DNA from: JAGKXC01 sp964554385
GTDB lineage: Bacteria > Bacteroidota > Bacteroidia > NS11-12g > UBA955
Assembly (NCBI GenBank): GCA_964554385.1
Contig: CAZKOM010000040.1
Coordinates: 1-19,155 of the forward strand
Length of the DNA: 19,155 bases
Reading direction: 5' to 3'
A model generated the notes under the pieces. That model was not told the DNA's origin. It saw only the letters and a list, made by a program, of their open reading frames with translations, and ran no database searches. The position numbers and the translations under genes are program-made. This document shows positions 1 to 7,585 of this stretch, in pieces (the stretch's first letter is position 1; every line of letters starts with the position of its first letter).

Positions 1-1317
1 AGCTATTATTTTGCCTTGTAATGCGTAGCCTGCACCCGTGAAGTGGACTCGGTCTTTTAATGTTAACCCCAATTGTTGCCAATGATAAATAGAATTCCAA
101 CCACCCATGGCGGAGTTTAAATCAAAATAGGCAAAACCACGTTGATTTGCTATCTCTCGCAAGACGTAATTAACTTCCTTTTGTTTTGGTGGAATTTTTC
201 CATTGCTACGAGTGTCCTGACAGTTTGCGAGAACTATAGCCGTATTAGGTAATGCAAGTTGAAGGGAGTCTAAGAATTTATGTACGGTGATATAATATTC
301 GGCGGCAATTAGGTTCCCATTGTAGGCCTCATTGGTACCAAAACTGAAGATGATAATATTGGGTTGTAAATACTGAAGTTGTTGTAGGGAGTAACCTGCG
401 TTTCGTATAAAATGAGTGAATTGCGACCCAACAACTCCATAACTTTGATATTCCACTCCGCTGTTATTGGCAGATTCTAATTGGAAACCATAGAAATCAA
501 CATGCGTTTGGGCGGCATTATTTCGATTAAATTCAAAGGACAGTGATTGGATGCTTCCTTTGTTTAAATAGGCGAATGTAGATTGACCCCAAGATCTCGC
601 GGGAGTTTTGTTCACTGCGTCGCTGTAGATTAACGGTAAATCTTGAGACACCCAATCGCCCGATGATTCTAAGACAACGGATCTGGCGCCGATATCGAAG
701 GATGTACTATCCAAACTGTGCCAAACCTTAATTCGTTGGTAGGGAATTGCTTTAAATTTATCGGAAAAGTTTAGGTGTATACTGGCATTTGGAGTGTAGC
801 TGGTTAATCCGTATCCCGTAATTCCCAGTCCTCTATCCAAGGAGGGTGTCATGGTTTTGTAATCAATCCAAATTCCCGTAGTTCTTGCTGAAATACCGCG
901 CGGCCCATAGCTTTTCGCTAAACCGTAAGGAAATAAAAAACCACAACCGGCATTGCCAAAATGCTGCTGAAATTGCTGACGTATAGCATCGCTGAGAATG
1001 TCATTTTGAATATGACTATCTCCTATATGAACGATTTTGAATCGTTTTTTTAGTGGTGCAGGTGGGGGTGTTTTTCGATTATTGGGGGGTAATACTAAGG
1101 AGCTATAGTTGGGATGAAGTTTTGCTAATTCACGAAATTGGTTCTGTAGCAGCTCAGAACTTGTTAGATAAATGTGTGCTTTGTAAGTTGTGGGAACTGT
1201 ATTGCTGTCTAGTGGCATTTTTACTTTCACAGAATGCCCCAACAATAAGGCATACGTTGAGATTAGGCCACTAATTAGTAGGTTAAAACGTAATGTAAAC
1301 ACTGAATATCTCCGCAT
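1..1317 (-). CDS. SGNH/GDSL hydrolase, Ape1/AlgX-like, 3' end cut by window edge
   Basis: The frame is open for 439 codons from ATG at 1317 to the window edge, so the C-terminus is missing. An N-terminal hydrophobic stretch (about residues 8-28) suggests an exported or anchored protein. SGNH blocks are visible: GDSH (Ser101), GTNE (Gly327-Glu330) and DRVHF (Asp422, His425), giving a complete Ser/Asp/His set. More than 220 residues separate block I from block III, far more than in a plain GDSL lipase. They look beta-rich, as in the inserted carbohydrate-binding module of the peptidoglycan O-acetylesterase Ape1. The start is 8 nt after the MBOAT stop, with AAAGGA abutting the ATG, so the gene is the third of a three-gene operon. 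The likely role is transfer or removal of O-acetyl groups on a cell-envelope glycan. Family membership is fairly secure; the substrate is inferred from context. Confidence 0.8.
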   Translation of the reverse strand, partial: MRRYSVFTLRFNLLISGLISTYALLLGHSVKVKMPLDSNTVPTTYKAHIYLTSSELLQNQFRELAKLHPNYSSLVLPPNNRKTPPPAPLKKRFKIVHIGDSHIQNDILSDAIRQQFQQHFGNAGCGFLFPYGLAKSYGPRGISARTTGIWIDYKTMTPSLDRGLGITGYGLTSYTPNASIHLNFSDKFKAIPYQRIKVWHSLDSTSFDIGARSVVLESSGDWVSQDLPLIYSDAVNKTPARSWGQSTFAYLNKGSIQSLSFEFNRNNAAQTHVDFYGFQLESANNSGVEYQSYGVVGSQFTHFIRNAGYSLQQLQYLQPNIIIFSFGTNEAYNGNLIAAEYYITVHKFLDSLQLALPNTAIVLANCQDTRSNGKIPPKQKEVNYVLREIANQRGFAYFDLNSAMGGWNSIYHWQQLGLTLKDRVHFTGAGYALQGKIIA

Positions 1318-1325
1318 TCCTTTAA

Positions 1326-2864
1326 TTAGAATTGGAAATAGATAAACGGTTGCACAACATCGTCTCGGAATTGGGTGATAATTTGCAAGGCAAAAAGCAT
1401 TATAAATATCCAAAGCCATGCAGGAATTGTTTTGATCCAACTAAAGATTCGTTGTTTAAGATTCACCGGAAAGAAAACAATACTAGCAGCTACTAACAAC
1501 ATGACGATTATTTCGGGCCTTGAAAACCAAAATCCTTGAAAATCTACCCACTGGCTTTTAAATACCATAGTCCTTATGGAGTCGTAAGCCGATTGGAAAC
1601 TTTTAGCTCTGAAGAAAATCCAACAGATTGCAACAAAATGAAATGTTAGCAGGGTGTTAGCGATTTTAGCGGGGAATGAAAACCACGGGAATGCAGAGGA
1701 TCCAGAGGAGTTGGTTTTTACATCCGCATTTAATAAAGTACTCCATGCTTTGTGAAAAGCCAAAGCCGCACCGTGTGCGAATCCCCAAAACACAAATCGC
1801 CAATCGGCACCGTGCCAAAATCCACCTACCAGCATCGTAATAAACAAGAAAACGTACATATTCACTTCACCTTTTCGGTTTCCACCCAATGGAATGTATA
1901 TGTAGTCTCGCAACCAACTGCTCAACGAAATATGCCATTTTCTCCAGAAAATAGTGATATTACTTGCAGTGTAGGGATTGTCGAAATTCTCTTTCAATTT
2001 ATACCCCAACATCAAGGCAATACCAATGGCGATATCGGAGTACCCTGAGAAATCGAAATAAATTTGAAAGGTATACGCATACATGGCCAAGAGATTCTCT
2101 CCACCGGAATAGGCCGATGGGGCGAGATGCACTAAATCGGCGTATTTAGCCAAGTAATCGGCGATGAATAGTTTTTTTACAAGGCCAATGATTATTCGGA
2201 ATATACTGTCTTTGAAAAGTGCAGAATTGATTGCTTGGGGTTGGAAAATTTGCGGGAGGAAGTCTTTTGCACGAACAATAGGACCTGCAACAAGATGCGG
2301 AAAAAATGTCATGTAAAAGGTATAATCAACAAAGTCTTTGGTCGCTGCGATTTCTTTTCTGTAGACGTCCAAAATGTAACTGATCGATTGAAACGTGTAA
2401 AATGATATTCCGATGGGAAGGAATAAATTCTTAGGGCTGAAGTTGGTGTGAAGTAGGCTGTTACAGTTTGCAATAAAGAAATCTACGTATTTGAAATACA
2501 ATAAAAACGATAAACTATAACCCACAGCAAGCCACAGAAATAATTTCTTCTTTTTACCCTGGGCTTTTTCAATTTGAATGGCAAATAAATAATCGCTTAG
2601 GATCATTAAGCCAAATAATAGCAAGAATGGGCCGCTACTTTTATAATAGAAAAATAGACTGAAGAGGATAATATATACTTTTCGTAGCCATTCTTGTTTA
2701 AAAATTAGTGCATAACCTAATAAGAAAAAACCAAAAGTTGCCAAAAAGGTAAACTCCGTAAAAAACCAAGGTTCTTTGGTTGAGTAATTTAGCGCTTCCA
2801 TTACGGAAATACGCAGTTTTTCTGCGGTAAAAGATTCGGCAAGCCAATTCCAGTTATTTTCCAT
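1326..2864 (-). CDS. MBOAT family O-acyltransferase (AlgI/PatA/DltB-like)
   Basis: A 512-residue polytopic membrane protein, close to the usual AlgI length, with about ten hydrophobic segments across its whole length. It carries the MBOAT signature around residues 351-364: WHGADW with the presumed catalytic His351, then WGFAHG with His364. Upstream motifs such as FLPIGISFYTFQ, HLVAGPIVR and FDFSGYSDIAIG are characteristic of the AlgI branch. Members pass acyl (usually acetyl) groups across the inner membrane to a periplasmic transferase. Its ATG overlaps the stop of the preceding SGNH gene by one base (TAATG), implying translational coupling, and another SGNH gene follows after 8 nt. SGNH-MBOAT-SGNH fits O-acetylation of an exopolysaccharide or peptidoglycan. 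The family call is secure; the acceptor glycan is unknown. Confidence 0.93.
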   Translation of the reverse strand: MENNWNWLAESFTAEKLRISVMEALNYSTKEPWFFTEFTFLATFGFFLLGYALIFKQEWLRKVYIILFSLFFYYKSSGPFLLLFGLMILSDYLFAIQIEKAQGKKKKLFLWLAVGYSLSFLLYFKYVDFFIANCNSLLHTNFSPKNLFLPIGISFYTFQSISYILDVYRKEIAATKDFVDYTFYMTFFPHLVAGPIVRAKDFLPQIFQPQAINSALFKDSIFRIIIGLVKKLFIADYLAKYADLVHLAPSAYSGGENLLAMYAYTFQIYFDFSGYSDIAIGIALMLGYKLKENFDNPYTASNITIFWRKWHISLSSWLRDYIYIPLGGNRKGEVNMYVFLFITMLVGGFWHGADWRFVFWGFAHGAALAFHKAWSTLLNADVKTNSSGSSAFPWFSFPAKIANTLLTFHFVAICWIFFRAKSFQSAYDSIRTMVFKSQWVDFQGFWFSRPEIIVMLLVAASIVFFPVNLKQRIFSWIKTIPAWLWIFIMLFALQIITQFRDDVVQPFIYFQF

Positions 2865-3838
2865 TAGTACCCTCGAAATTTAGCTGCGTTCATCATAATA
2901 ATATCGGCTCTTAAGGGTCGGGCCCTTTTGGTAGGAGTTTTTAGGGGGATTCTCCATTTTGCGGAAGTGTTTATCCAATCAGCGAGACTATCCATCCATA
3001 TCCGGTAGCCTTTGTTGTTAGGATGCCTGCCATCTTCGGCACGGGGTAGCACCAGTTGCTTGGTGTAAAAATAGGTGCCGGTATCGGCGGCTCGAGCAAA
3101 TACATCGTTGATGCCAAAATCTTCTTCCCAATTAGCCGGACCAATCCAAGTATAAGGAATTCCACGTAATTTCTTGGCTAATAATCGGGCTGCGCTGCTT
3201 CGGGCTTTCAGGTCTTTTGCAAACAGTTCGTTTAATCCCATTACAACAAAAACGTAGGTGGGTTTATATCGTTGGATAATTTTAGCGATGGTGTCTGCTT
3301 TTGCAAAGTTAAACACAGTGGCGGAGTACCATTCTACACAGGCCACTAATTTATGACCATTGGCTAAGCAATAATCGTTCAACGGATAGCGAAGTCCACC
3401 GGCTTCCGAATCCCCAATTAGAAGTACACGATGTTTTGTGGTATCGGTAAATATCGGATTGAAAAATGGGGTTAAGGAAGTTGAAACTTTAAAACCACCC
3501 GCAGAAGTTGGTTTTGGATTTAAGGAATCCATGGTTAAGGTAGTGGCTGTATCCGCAATGGCGAAAGGTTGAAATGAAACCGTATCCTGTTCTGTAATTT
3601 CTTCTGTAGCTGCTAAAGTAACTGCCTCTATTCCGGTATCCCATTGGAACTTCTTCAAGTCGTAACCAGCAATTTTGATGGTGTAGGGGGAAATCGAAAA
3701 AATAAAAATCAGTAAACTGGGAATTAATATAACCAAACCTGCCCAAACAATCAATCCCCTTGATGAGCCTTCAATGGGACCTAAGCTATGGTCGTTAATA
3801 TTATTAGGGTTGTTGACTGGCTCCACAATAGCGTTCAA
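2864..3838 (-). CDS. Membrane-anchored SGNH-fold protein, likely O-acetyltransferase partner of the MBOAT
   Basis: A 324-residue protein with one N-terminal membrane anchor (about residues 28-50, rich in Leu and Ile), a variable Thr/Ala-rich linker, and an SGNH domain facing the periplasm. Visible blocks are LLIGDSEAGG with nucleophile Ser144, MGLNEL in the block III position, and DGRHPNNKGY with Asp269 and His272. This architecture matches single-pass PatB or AlgJ-like acetyltransferases that take the acetyl group from an MBOAT partner. It overlaps the MBOAT gene by one base. The chosen start is TTG at 3838; the frame upstream is closed by a TGA at 3848-3850 and holds only an ATT besides. 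No ATG occurs before the membrane segment, and a GTG at 3826 is the main alternative. It is the first gene of the operon and divergent from the gene at 3925. Confidence 0.82.
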   Translation of the reverse strand: MNAIVEPVNNPNNINDHSLGPIEGSSRGLIVWAGLVILIPSLLIFIFSISPYTIKIAGYDLKKFQWDTGIEAVTLAATEEITEQDTVSFQPFAIADTATTLTMDSLNPKPTSAGGFKVSTSLTPFFNPIFTDTTKHRVLLIGDSEAGGLRYPLNDYCLANGHKLVACVEWYSATVFNFAKADTIAKIIQRYKPTYVFVVMGLNELFAKDLKARSSAARLLAKKLRGIPYTWIGPANWEEDFGINDVFARAADTGTYFYTKQLVLPRAEDGRHPNNKGYRIWMDSLADWINTSAKWRIPLKTPTKRARPLRADIIMMNAAKFRGY

Positions 3839-3924
3839 AATTAACGTTCAACCACCAAATCTTCGTGTACTTATTACGAATTTTTTATTTGTGTTTGCGT
3901 AAATTGCAACAAGAAAATGAAGTC

Positions 3925-6660
3925 ATGAGATTTTTAAGTGTATTCCTTGCGTTTTTTTTAATTAGTTTTTCTGTTAAAAGTCAGACAACAAGGGATGTAG
4001 CGGTGGAATTGTTTACTTCTTGGGAAGACGGAAAGGGACTTAAACTTCAATGGAAAAGTGATCCCAATGCCAAACGATACGAAGTGTACACACGATCTTC
4101 CAGCGGAATTGGGTGGGACTTGAAGGATACCTTCGGAGCAAGTGTACTATCGTATTTAGATACTACCATGAAAAAAGGTATGGTTCGGGAGTATCGAGTA
4201 GCAAAATGGCACAATAAGTATAGTGGATTTGCAGGCAATGGATATATCACGGCAGGATATGAAATTGCCCAGAGATCGTTGGGCAAGGTTTTGATTGCAA
4301 TCGATTCTTCTTACAGTGTTGCTCTATCAAAAGAAATTAGTGAGTACCTGGATCAGTTAACCCGGGAGGGGTGGCAATGTGTTTCTAAATCTTTTTTGCG
4401 AACGGATTCCGTTACCCGTATTAAAGCTTGGGTAAAGAATCAATACATGAGCGATACGGCCGGGGTGAAGGCGTTAATTTTATTGGGTAGAATTCCGGTT
4501 CCCTATAGTGGCAACTTCAGACCCGATGCGCATCCCGAACATACAGGCGCATGGCCAGCAGACTTATATTATGGTTCATTCTCAATTAAATGGACCGATG
4601 TATCAGTGAATAATACTTCAGCGGCAAGATCCAATAACCATAATACTCCTGGAGATGGGAAATTTGATCTTAGCAGATTTAATACATCTGCAACCTCGCC
4701 TACTGCAGCTCAGCGAGTTGAATTACCGGTTGGACGAATCGACTTATACGATATGGGATCATTTTCTACCAATGATACCGTGTTGGTAGCTCGATATATT
4801 AGAAAAAATTTAGCGTTCAGACGAGGCGATTTTAGACCCATTAATCGAGGTTTGATCGATGATAATTTTGGGTATTTCAATTCCGAAGCATTTGCATCGG
4901 GAGGCTTTCGTAATTTCTCAGTTCATGCAGCGGATTCAGTTTTTGAGCGTGATTATCTAAGCTCCATGCGCAAGGCAAGTTATTTGTGGAGTTATGGATG
5001 TGGCTCGGGGTATTACACTGGGGCCAGCGGAGTTGCTAGCAGCAGTGATTTTGTTACGGATAGTTTATTAAATCCCTTTACGTTAACCTTTGGAAGTTAC
5101 TATGGGGATTGGGACAATGCCGATAACTTTCTTCGCGCTCCCTTGGCTTCCCGTGGTTGGGGTTTGGTATCTGTGTGGAGTGGCAGGCCCTATTGGTTGA
5201 TGCATACAACCGCCTTGGGACAGCCCATGTATACAGCGGTGTTAAATACCTATAACAGCTATCCCAACTATAACACGGCCTCTCAGTACAGCGGAGTTCA
5301 TATTGCTTTAATGGGAGATCCAACGCTAAAGGTTTATCCCGTTCCTGCTTTGAAGGAGGTGAAGGTTATAAATACCTGTAGTTTGGAAAATAAATCTCTT
5401 GTACAGTGGAAATCAACCGGCGCTGATGCCGATTCAATTCTGATCGATTTGCTAGATGCTAAACATCAATGGATACATTTTAAAACCGTTGCAGCAGTAG
5501 ATACCTTGTTTTCTTTGAATTTTGATACGGGTAGATATACGATATCGGTTCGACCGAAAAAATTGATGTCGAGTTCTTCCGGCTCCTGGTGGGATTTAGG
5601 AGCAAGAGAAATCCGAAGTTTTATGGTAAATCCGTTGCCCGTAATTTCTTTAAATTATTCTAAATCGCTGTATTGTTACGGCGATAGTATGAAAATTGCC
5701 GATGACGTTCGAAAAGGAACTCCAAAGAGACAATGGCAATGGGCAGTAGGGAATAAAATGCTCATTACGGATAGCACAGGTCGGTGGACGGGAATTGCTA
5801 AAAATGTTGGGAGAGTGGATGTGTTCTTAACCGTTACTAGCGATTCCGGTTGTACGAGTACGTTGGTAGATAGTATATTGATTAAGCCACTGCCCACCAT
5901 CAATATTTTGGGCGATACGGCGGTTTGTTCCGGTAGTAATTTGCTGTTTGAATTTGAAAACCATGGTGCTAACCAAATTGATTCGGTTTATTGGTTTTTA
6001 GGTAGTACAGAAATGTCACAAAATGATACTTTTAACTACACTGCGGCCAATGCTGGTGCGTTTAAATTATCCTTAATTGCAAAAGATAATTACGGTTGTA
6101 TTGCACGAGATACACAGGATTTTATTATTAAACCAACGCCCAATAAACCGCAAATTTCTGTTATTCAACAGGCAATATTTCGTGGAGATACCTTGGTGTT
6201 GAAGGCAACCGCCGATGGAAATCAAATTCAATGGAGTACCAACCAAAGTGATTTAACTATTCTTCAGCAAGATTCCATTTTTACTGTTGTGATTCCGGAT
6301 GGAACATCTAGCTACTCTTTGGAAATTTCTGCTAAAGCCTTTAACAATGGATGTGTTTCTGATACGGCACGTAGGTCTTGGATTTTGGAATACAATTCAA
6401 TTTTAGATTTAGTTACAAAGAATGTAACTATTCGAACACTGGAAGTGGGTAAATATCGAATTGTAATTTCAGGAATGGATAATGTGTATTCGGTAGAATT
6501 GTTGAGTTTAACCGGTGCTGAAATTTTAAAAAGTACTACATGGATACCGGATGGCAAAAACGCTTATCTTGATATTTTCTGCGATGAAAATCAATCGCTT
6601 AAATTGCTGGTAGTTAGGGATAAATCAGGCGTAATTATTGCGACAAAAAAGTTATTTTAA
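3925..6660 (+). CDS. Secreted C25-like (gingipain-fold) protein with Ig/PKD-like modules and probable T9SS C-terminal domain
   Basis: I start this at ATG 3925 (911 aa), not at the upstream ATG at 3865, because residues 1-20 then form a clean signal peptide (MRFLSVFLAFFLISFSVKSQ). A fibronectin-like module seems to come first. A domain resembling peptidase family C25 follows, with LILLGRIPVP, VELPVGRID, LWSYGCGSG and ALMGDPTLKVYP. The positions expected for the catalytic His and Cys appear to be Tyr357 and Ser391, so it may be non-proteolytic. From about residue 490, Cys-containing beta repeats of Ig/PKD type follow. The last 80 residues end in KKLF and resemble a type IX secretion sorting domain. 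The protein is probably cell-surface attached or secreted. It diverges from the O-acetylation operon across 86 bp, but no functional link is proven. Confidence 0.75.
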   Translation: MRFLSVFLAFFLISFSVKSQTTRDVAVELFTSWEDGKGLKLQWKSDPNAKRYEVYTRSSSGIGWDLKDTFGASVLSYLDTTMKKGMVREYRVAKWHNKYSGFAGNGYITAGYEIAQRSLGKVLIAIDSSYSVALSKEISEYLDQLTREGWQCVSKSFLRTDSVTRIKAWVKNQYMSDTAGVKALILLGRIPVPYSGNFRPDAHPEHTGAWPADLYYGSFSIKWTDVSVNNTSAARSNNHNTPGDGKFDLSRFNTSATSPTAAQRVELPVGRIDLYDMGSFSTNDTVLVARYIRKNLAFRRGDFRPINRGLIDDNFGYFNSEAFASGGFRNFSVHAADSVFERDYLSSMRKASYLWSYGCGSGYYTGASGVASSSDFVTDSLLNPFTLTFGSYYGDWDNADNFLRAPLASRGWGLVSVWSGRPYWLMHTTALGQPMYTAVLNTYNSYPNYNTASQYSGVHIALMGDPTLKVYPVPALKEVKVINTCSLENKSLVQWKSTGADADSILIDLLDAKHQWIHFKTVAAVDTLFSLNFDTGRYTISVRPKKLMSSSSGSWWDLGAREIRSFMVNPLPVISLNYSKSLYCYGDSMKIADDVRKGTPKRQWQWAVGNKMLITDSTGRWTGIAKNVGRVDVFLTVTSDSGCTSTLVDSILIKPLPTINILGDTAVCSGSNLLFEFENHGANQIDSVYWFLGSTEMSQNDTFNYTAANAGAFKLSLIAKDNYGCIARDTQDFIIKPTPNKPQISVIQQAIFRGDTLVLKATADGNQIQWSTNQSDLTILQQDSIFTVVIPDGTSSYSLEISAKAFNNGCVSDTARRSWILEYNSILDLVTKNVTIRTLEVGKYRIVISGMDNVYSVELLSLTGAEILKSTTWIPDGKNAYLDIFCDENQSLKLLVVRDKSGVIIATKKLF

Positions 6661-6697
6661 TTGTTGTAAATACAGCACTAAATAGGGTAGGGAATGG

Positions 6698-6718
6698 TTC
6701 TACTATTCGAATATAGAA
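6698..6718. terminator. Weak hairpin between convergent genes
   Basis: TTCTA and TAGAA flank the palindrome TATTCGAATA, with one unpaired C on the left arm, giving an eight-pair stem over a TCGA loop. It sits 38 nt after the stop of the secreted protein and 42 nt from the stop of the convergent NUDIX regulator. There is no T-run on either side, so a terminator role is only positional. The other 78 bases of this intergenic stretch hold nothing I recognise. Confidence 0.3.
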
Positions 6719-6759
6719 GGGGGTAACTTTCTGTCTATGAACTAAACAAGGTGAGTGTT

Positions 6760-7491
6760 TTACATATCTAGAGTAAATCCGCTTTTACTCCAACGATCGT
6801 ATTTCTGTTTGTTGAATCGATAGAGTCGGGCGGGTCTATGTGCGTTGTTTTTGGTAAATGTATTGGTATCAATTAGTAATCCTGTAGTGAGTAGCTTCTT
6901 TCGAAAATTTCGCACATCGAAATTGGTTTGTAAAACGGCTTCATACAAATGCTGAATTTCTGTGAGTGTGAAGGTTTTGGGTAACAATTCAAAGCCGATG
7001 GGTTTTCTTTTTACCTGCGTTCGGAAATTTTCACTTACAGTTTCAACAATTAAATTATGATCAAAGGGTAAGTCTGGAATATCATTTATCGACCACCATT
7101 CGGCTTCTTCGGCCCAATTTCCCTTGTTTACTTTGTATTTATCGGTACGGATTAAACTGTAATAGGCCACTGTAAAAACACGGCCTAATGGGTGTCGTTG
7201 TACCTCGCCGAAAGTAAAAACCTGCTGCATATATACATTGTTTAACCCTGTTAATTCATTTAAAACGCGAACAGCGGCTACATTTAAATCTTCTTCAGGA
7301 TCCACCAAATCCCCAGGCAAAGCCCATTGTCCTTGATAGGGTTCTACGCCTCTTCTAACTAAAAGTACTTTTAAATCGCCTTCATCAAATCCAAAAATTA
7401 CGCAATCCACGGACACCCCACATCGTAAATAGTGCTTTTTCATTTGCTCTTCGGAGCGAATCATGAACTTTGGCCCGGTAACGTCTCCCAT
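6760..7491 (-). CDS. NUDIX-domain transcriptional regulator (NrtR/AraR-like), copy 1
   Basis: This 243-residue protein has an N-terminal NUDIX domain (about 25-160) and a C-terminal winged-helix DNA-binding part (about 165-235, with FELLPKTFTLTEIQHLYE and NFRKKLL). The NUDIX box region ALPGDLVDPEEDL...RVLNELTGL lacks two of the metal-binding glutamates of the usual REUxEExGU motif (E to V and E to L), so it should bind rather than hydrolyse its ligand. That is the known pattern for sugar- or ADP-ribose-sensing regulators of this family. It lies 94 nt after the maltose phosphorylase gene on the same strand and has a paralogue at 11529 on the far side of the operon. The start at 7491 is the longest choice; in-frame ATGs at 7464 and 7443 are possible, and the candidate -7 box immediately upstream favours 7464. 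Confidence 0.85.
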   Translation of the reverse strand: MGDVTGPKFMIRSEEQMKKHYLRCGVSVDCVIFGFDEGDLKVLLVRRGVEPYQGQWALPGDLVDPEEDLNVAAVRVLNELTGLNNVYMQQVFTFGEVQRHPLGRVFTVAYYSLIRTDKYKVNKGNWAEEAEWWSINDIPDLPFDHNLIVETVSENFRTQVKRKPIGFELLPKTFTLTEIQHLYEAVLQTNFDVRNFRKKLLTTGLLIDTNTFTKNNAHRPARLYRFNKQKYDRWSKSGFTLDM

Positions 7492-7498
7492 TGGGAAG

Positions 7499-7506
7499 CG
7501 AATTTA
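7499..7506 (-). promoter_or_regulatory. Candidate -7 box of NUDIX regulator copy 1
   Basis: Read on the minus strand this is TAAATTCG, one mismatch from the Bacteroidetes consensus TAnnTTTG. It closely matches the TAATTTCG in front of the paralogous regulator at 11529. No TTG lies at the usual 17-23 nt spacing, so the call is weak. Confidence 0.3.
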
Positions 7507-7521
7507 ATAGATTCTATCTAA
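7507..7521. promoter_or_regulatory. Putative NUDIX-regulator operator, site 1
   Basis: ATAGATTCTATCTAA is an almost perfect dyad (5-bp arms TAGAT/ATCTA, 3-nt centre). It matches the element at 11437-11451 in 11 of 15 positions, with the same 3-nt centre. It abuts the candidate -7 box of regulator copy 1, where a bound repressor would block transcription. That it is an operator is inferred from symmetry, position and its recurrence. Confidence 0.4.
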
Positions 7522-7585
7522 GAAAAATCCACCAAGGGATTAATCCTAAATTAAATTCGTGCAAGGGAAGTAGCGAAATTGTATT

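Larger units (their letters stand above)
7499..7559. repeat. Perfect 10-bp inverted repeat around the intergenic region
   Basis: CGAATTTAAT at 7499-7508 is the exact reverse complement of ATTAAATTCG at 7550-7559, with 41 nt between. Two more perfect palindromic elements lie inside: TAGAT-TCT-ATCTA (7508-7520) and GGATTAATCC (7537-7546). The sequence occupies most of the 94 nt between the maltose phosphorylase stop and the start of the NUDIX regulator, so operator sites are more likely than an intrinsic terminator. No T-run follows. Confidence 0.45.

Noticed and set aside
1053..1274. Plus-strand open frame of 73 codons near the left end.
   Set aside because: It lies antisense to the N-terminal part of the partial SGNH gene, whose frame is open for 439 codons and carries clear motifs.
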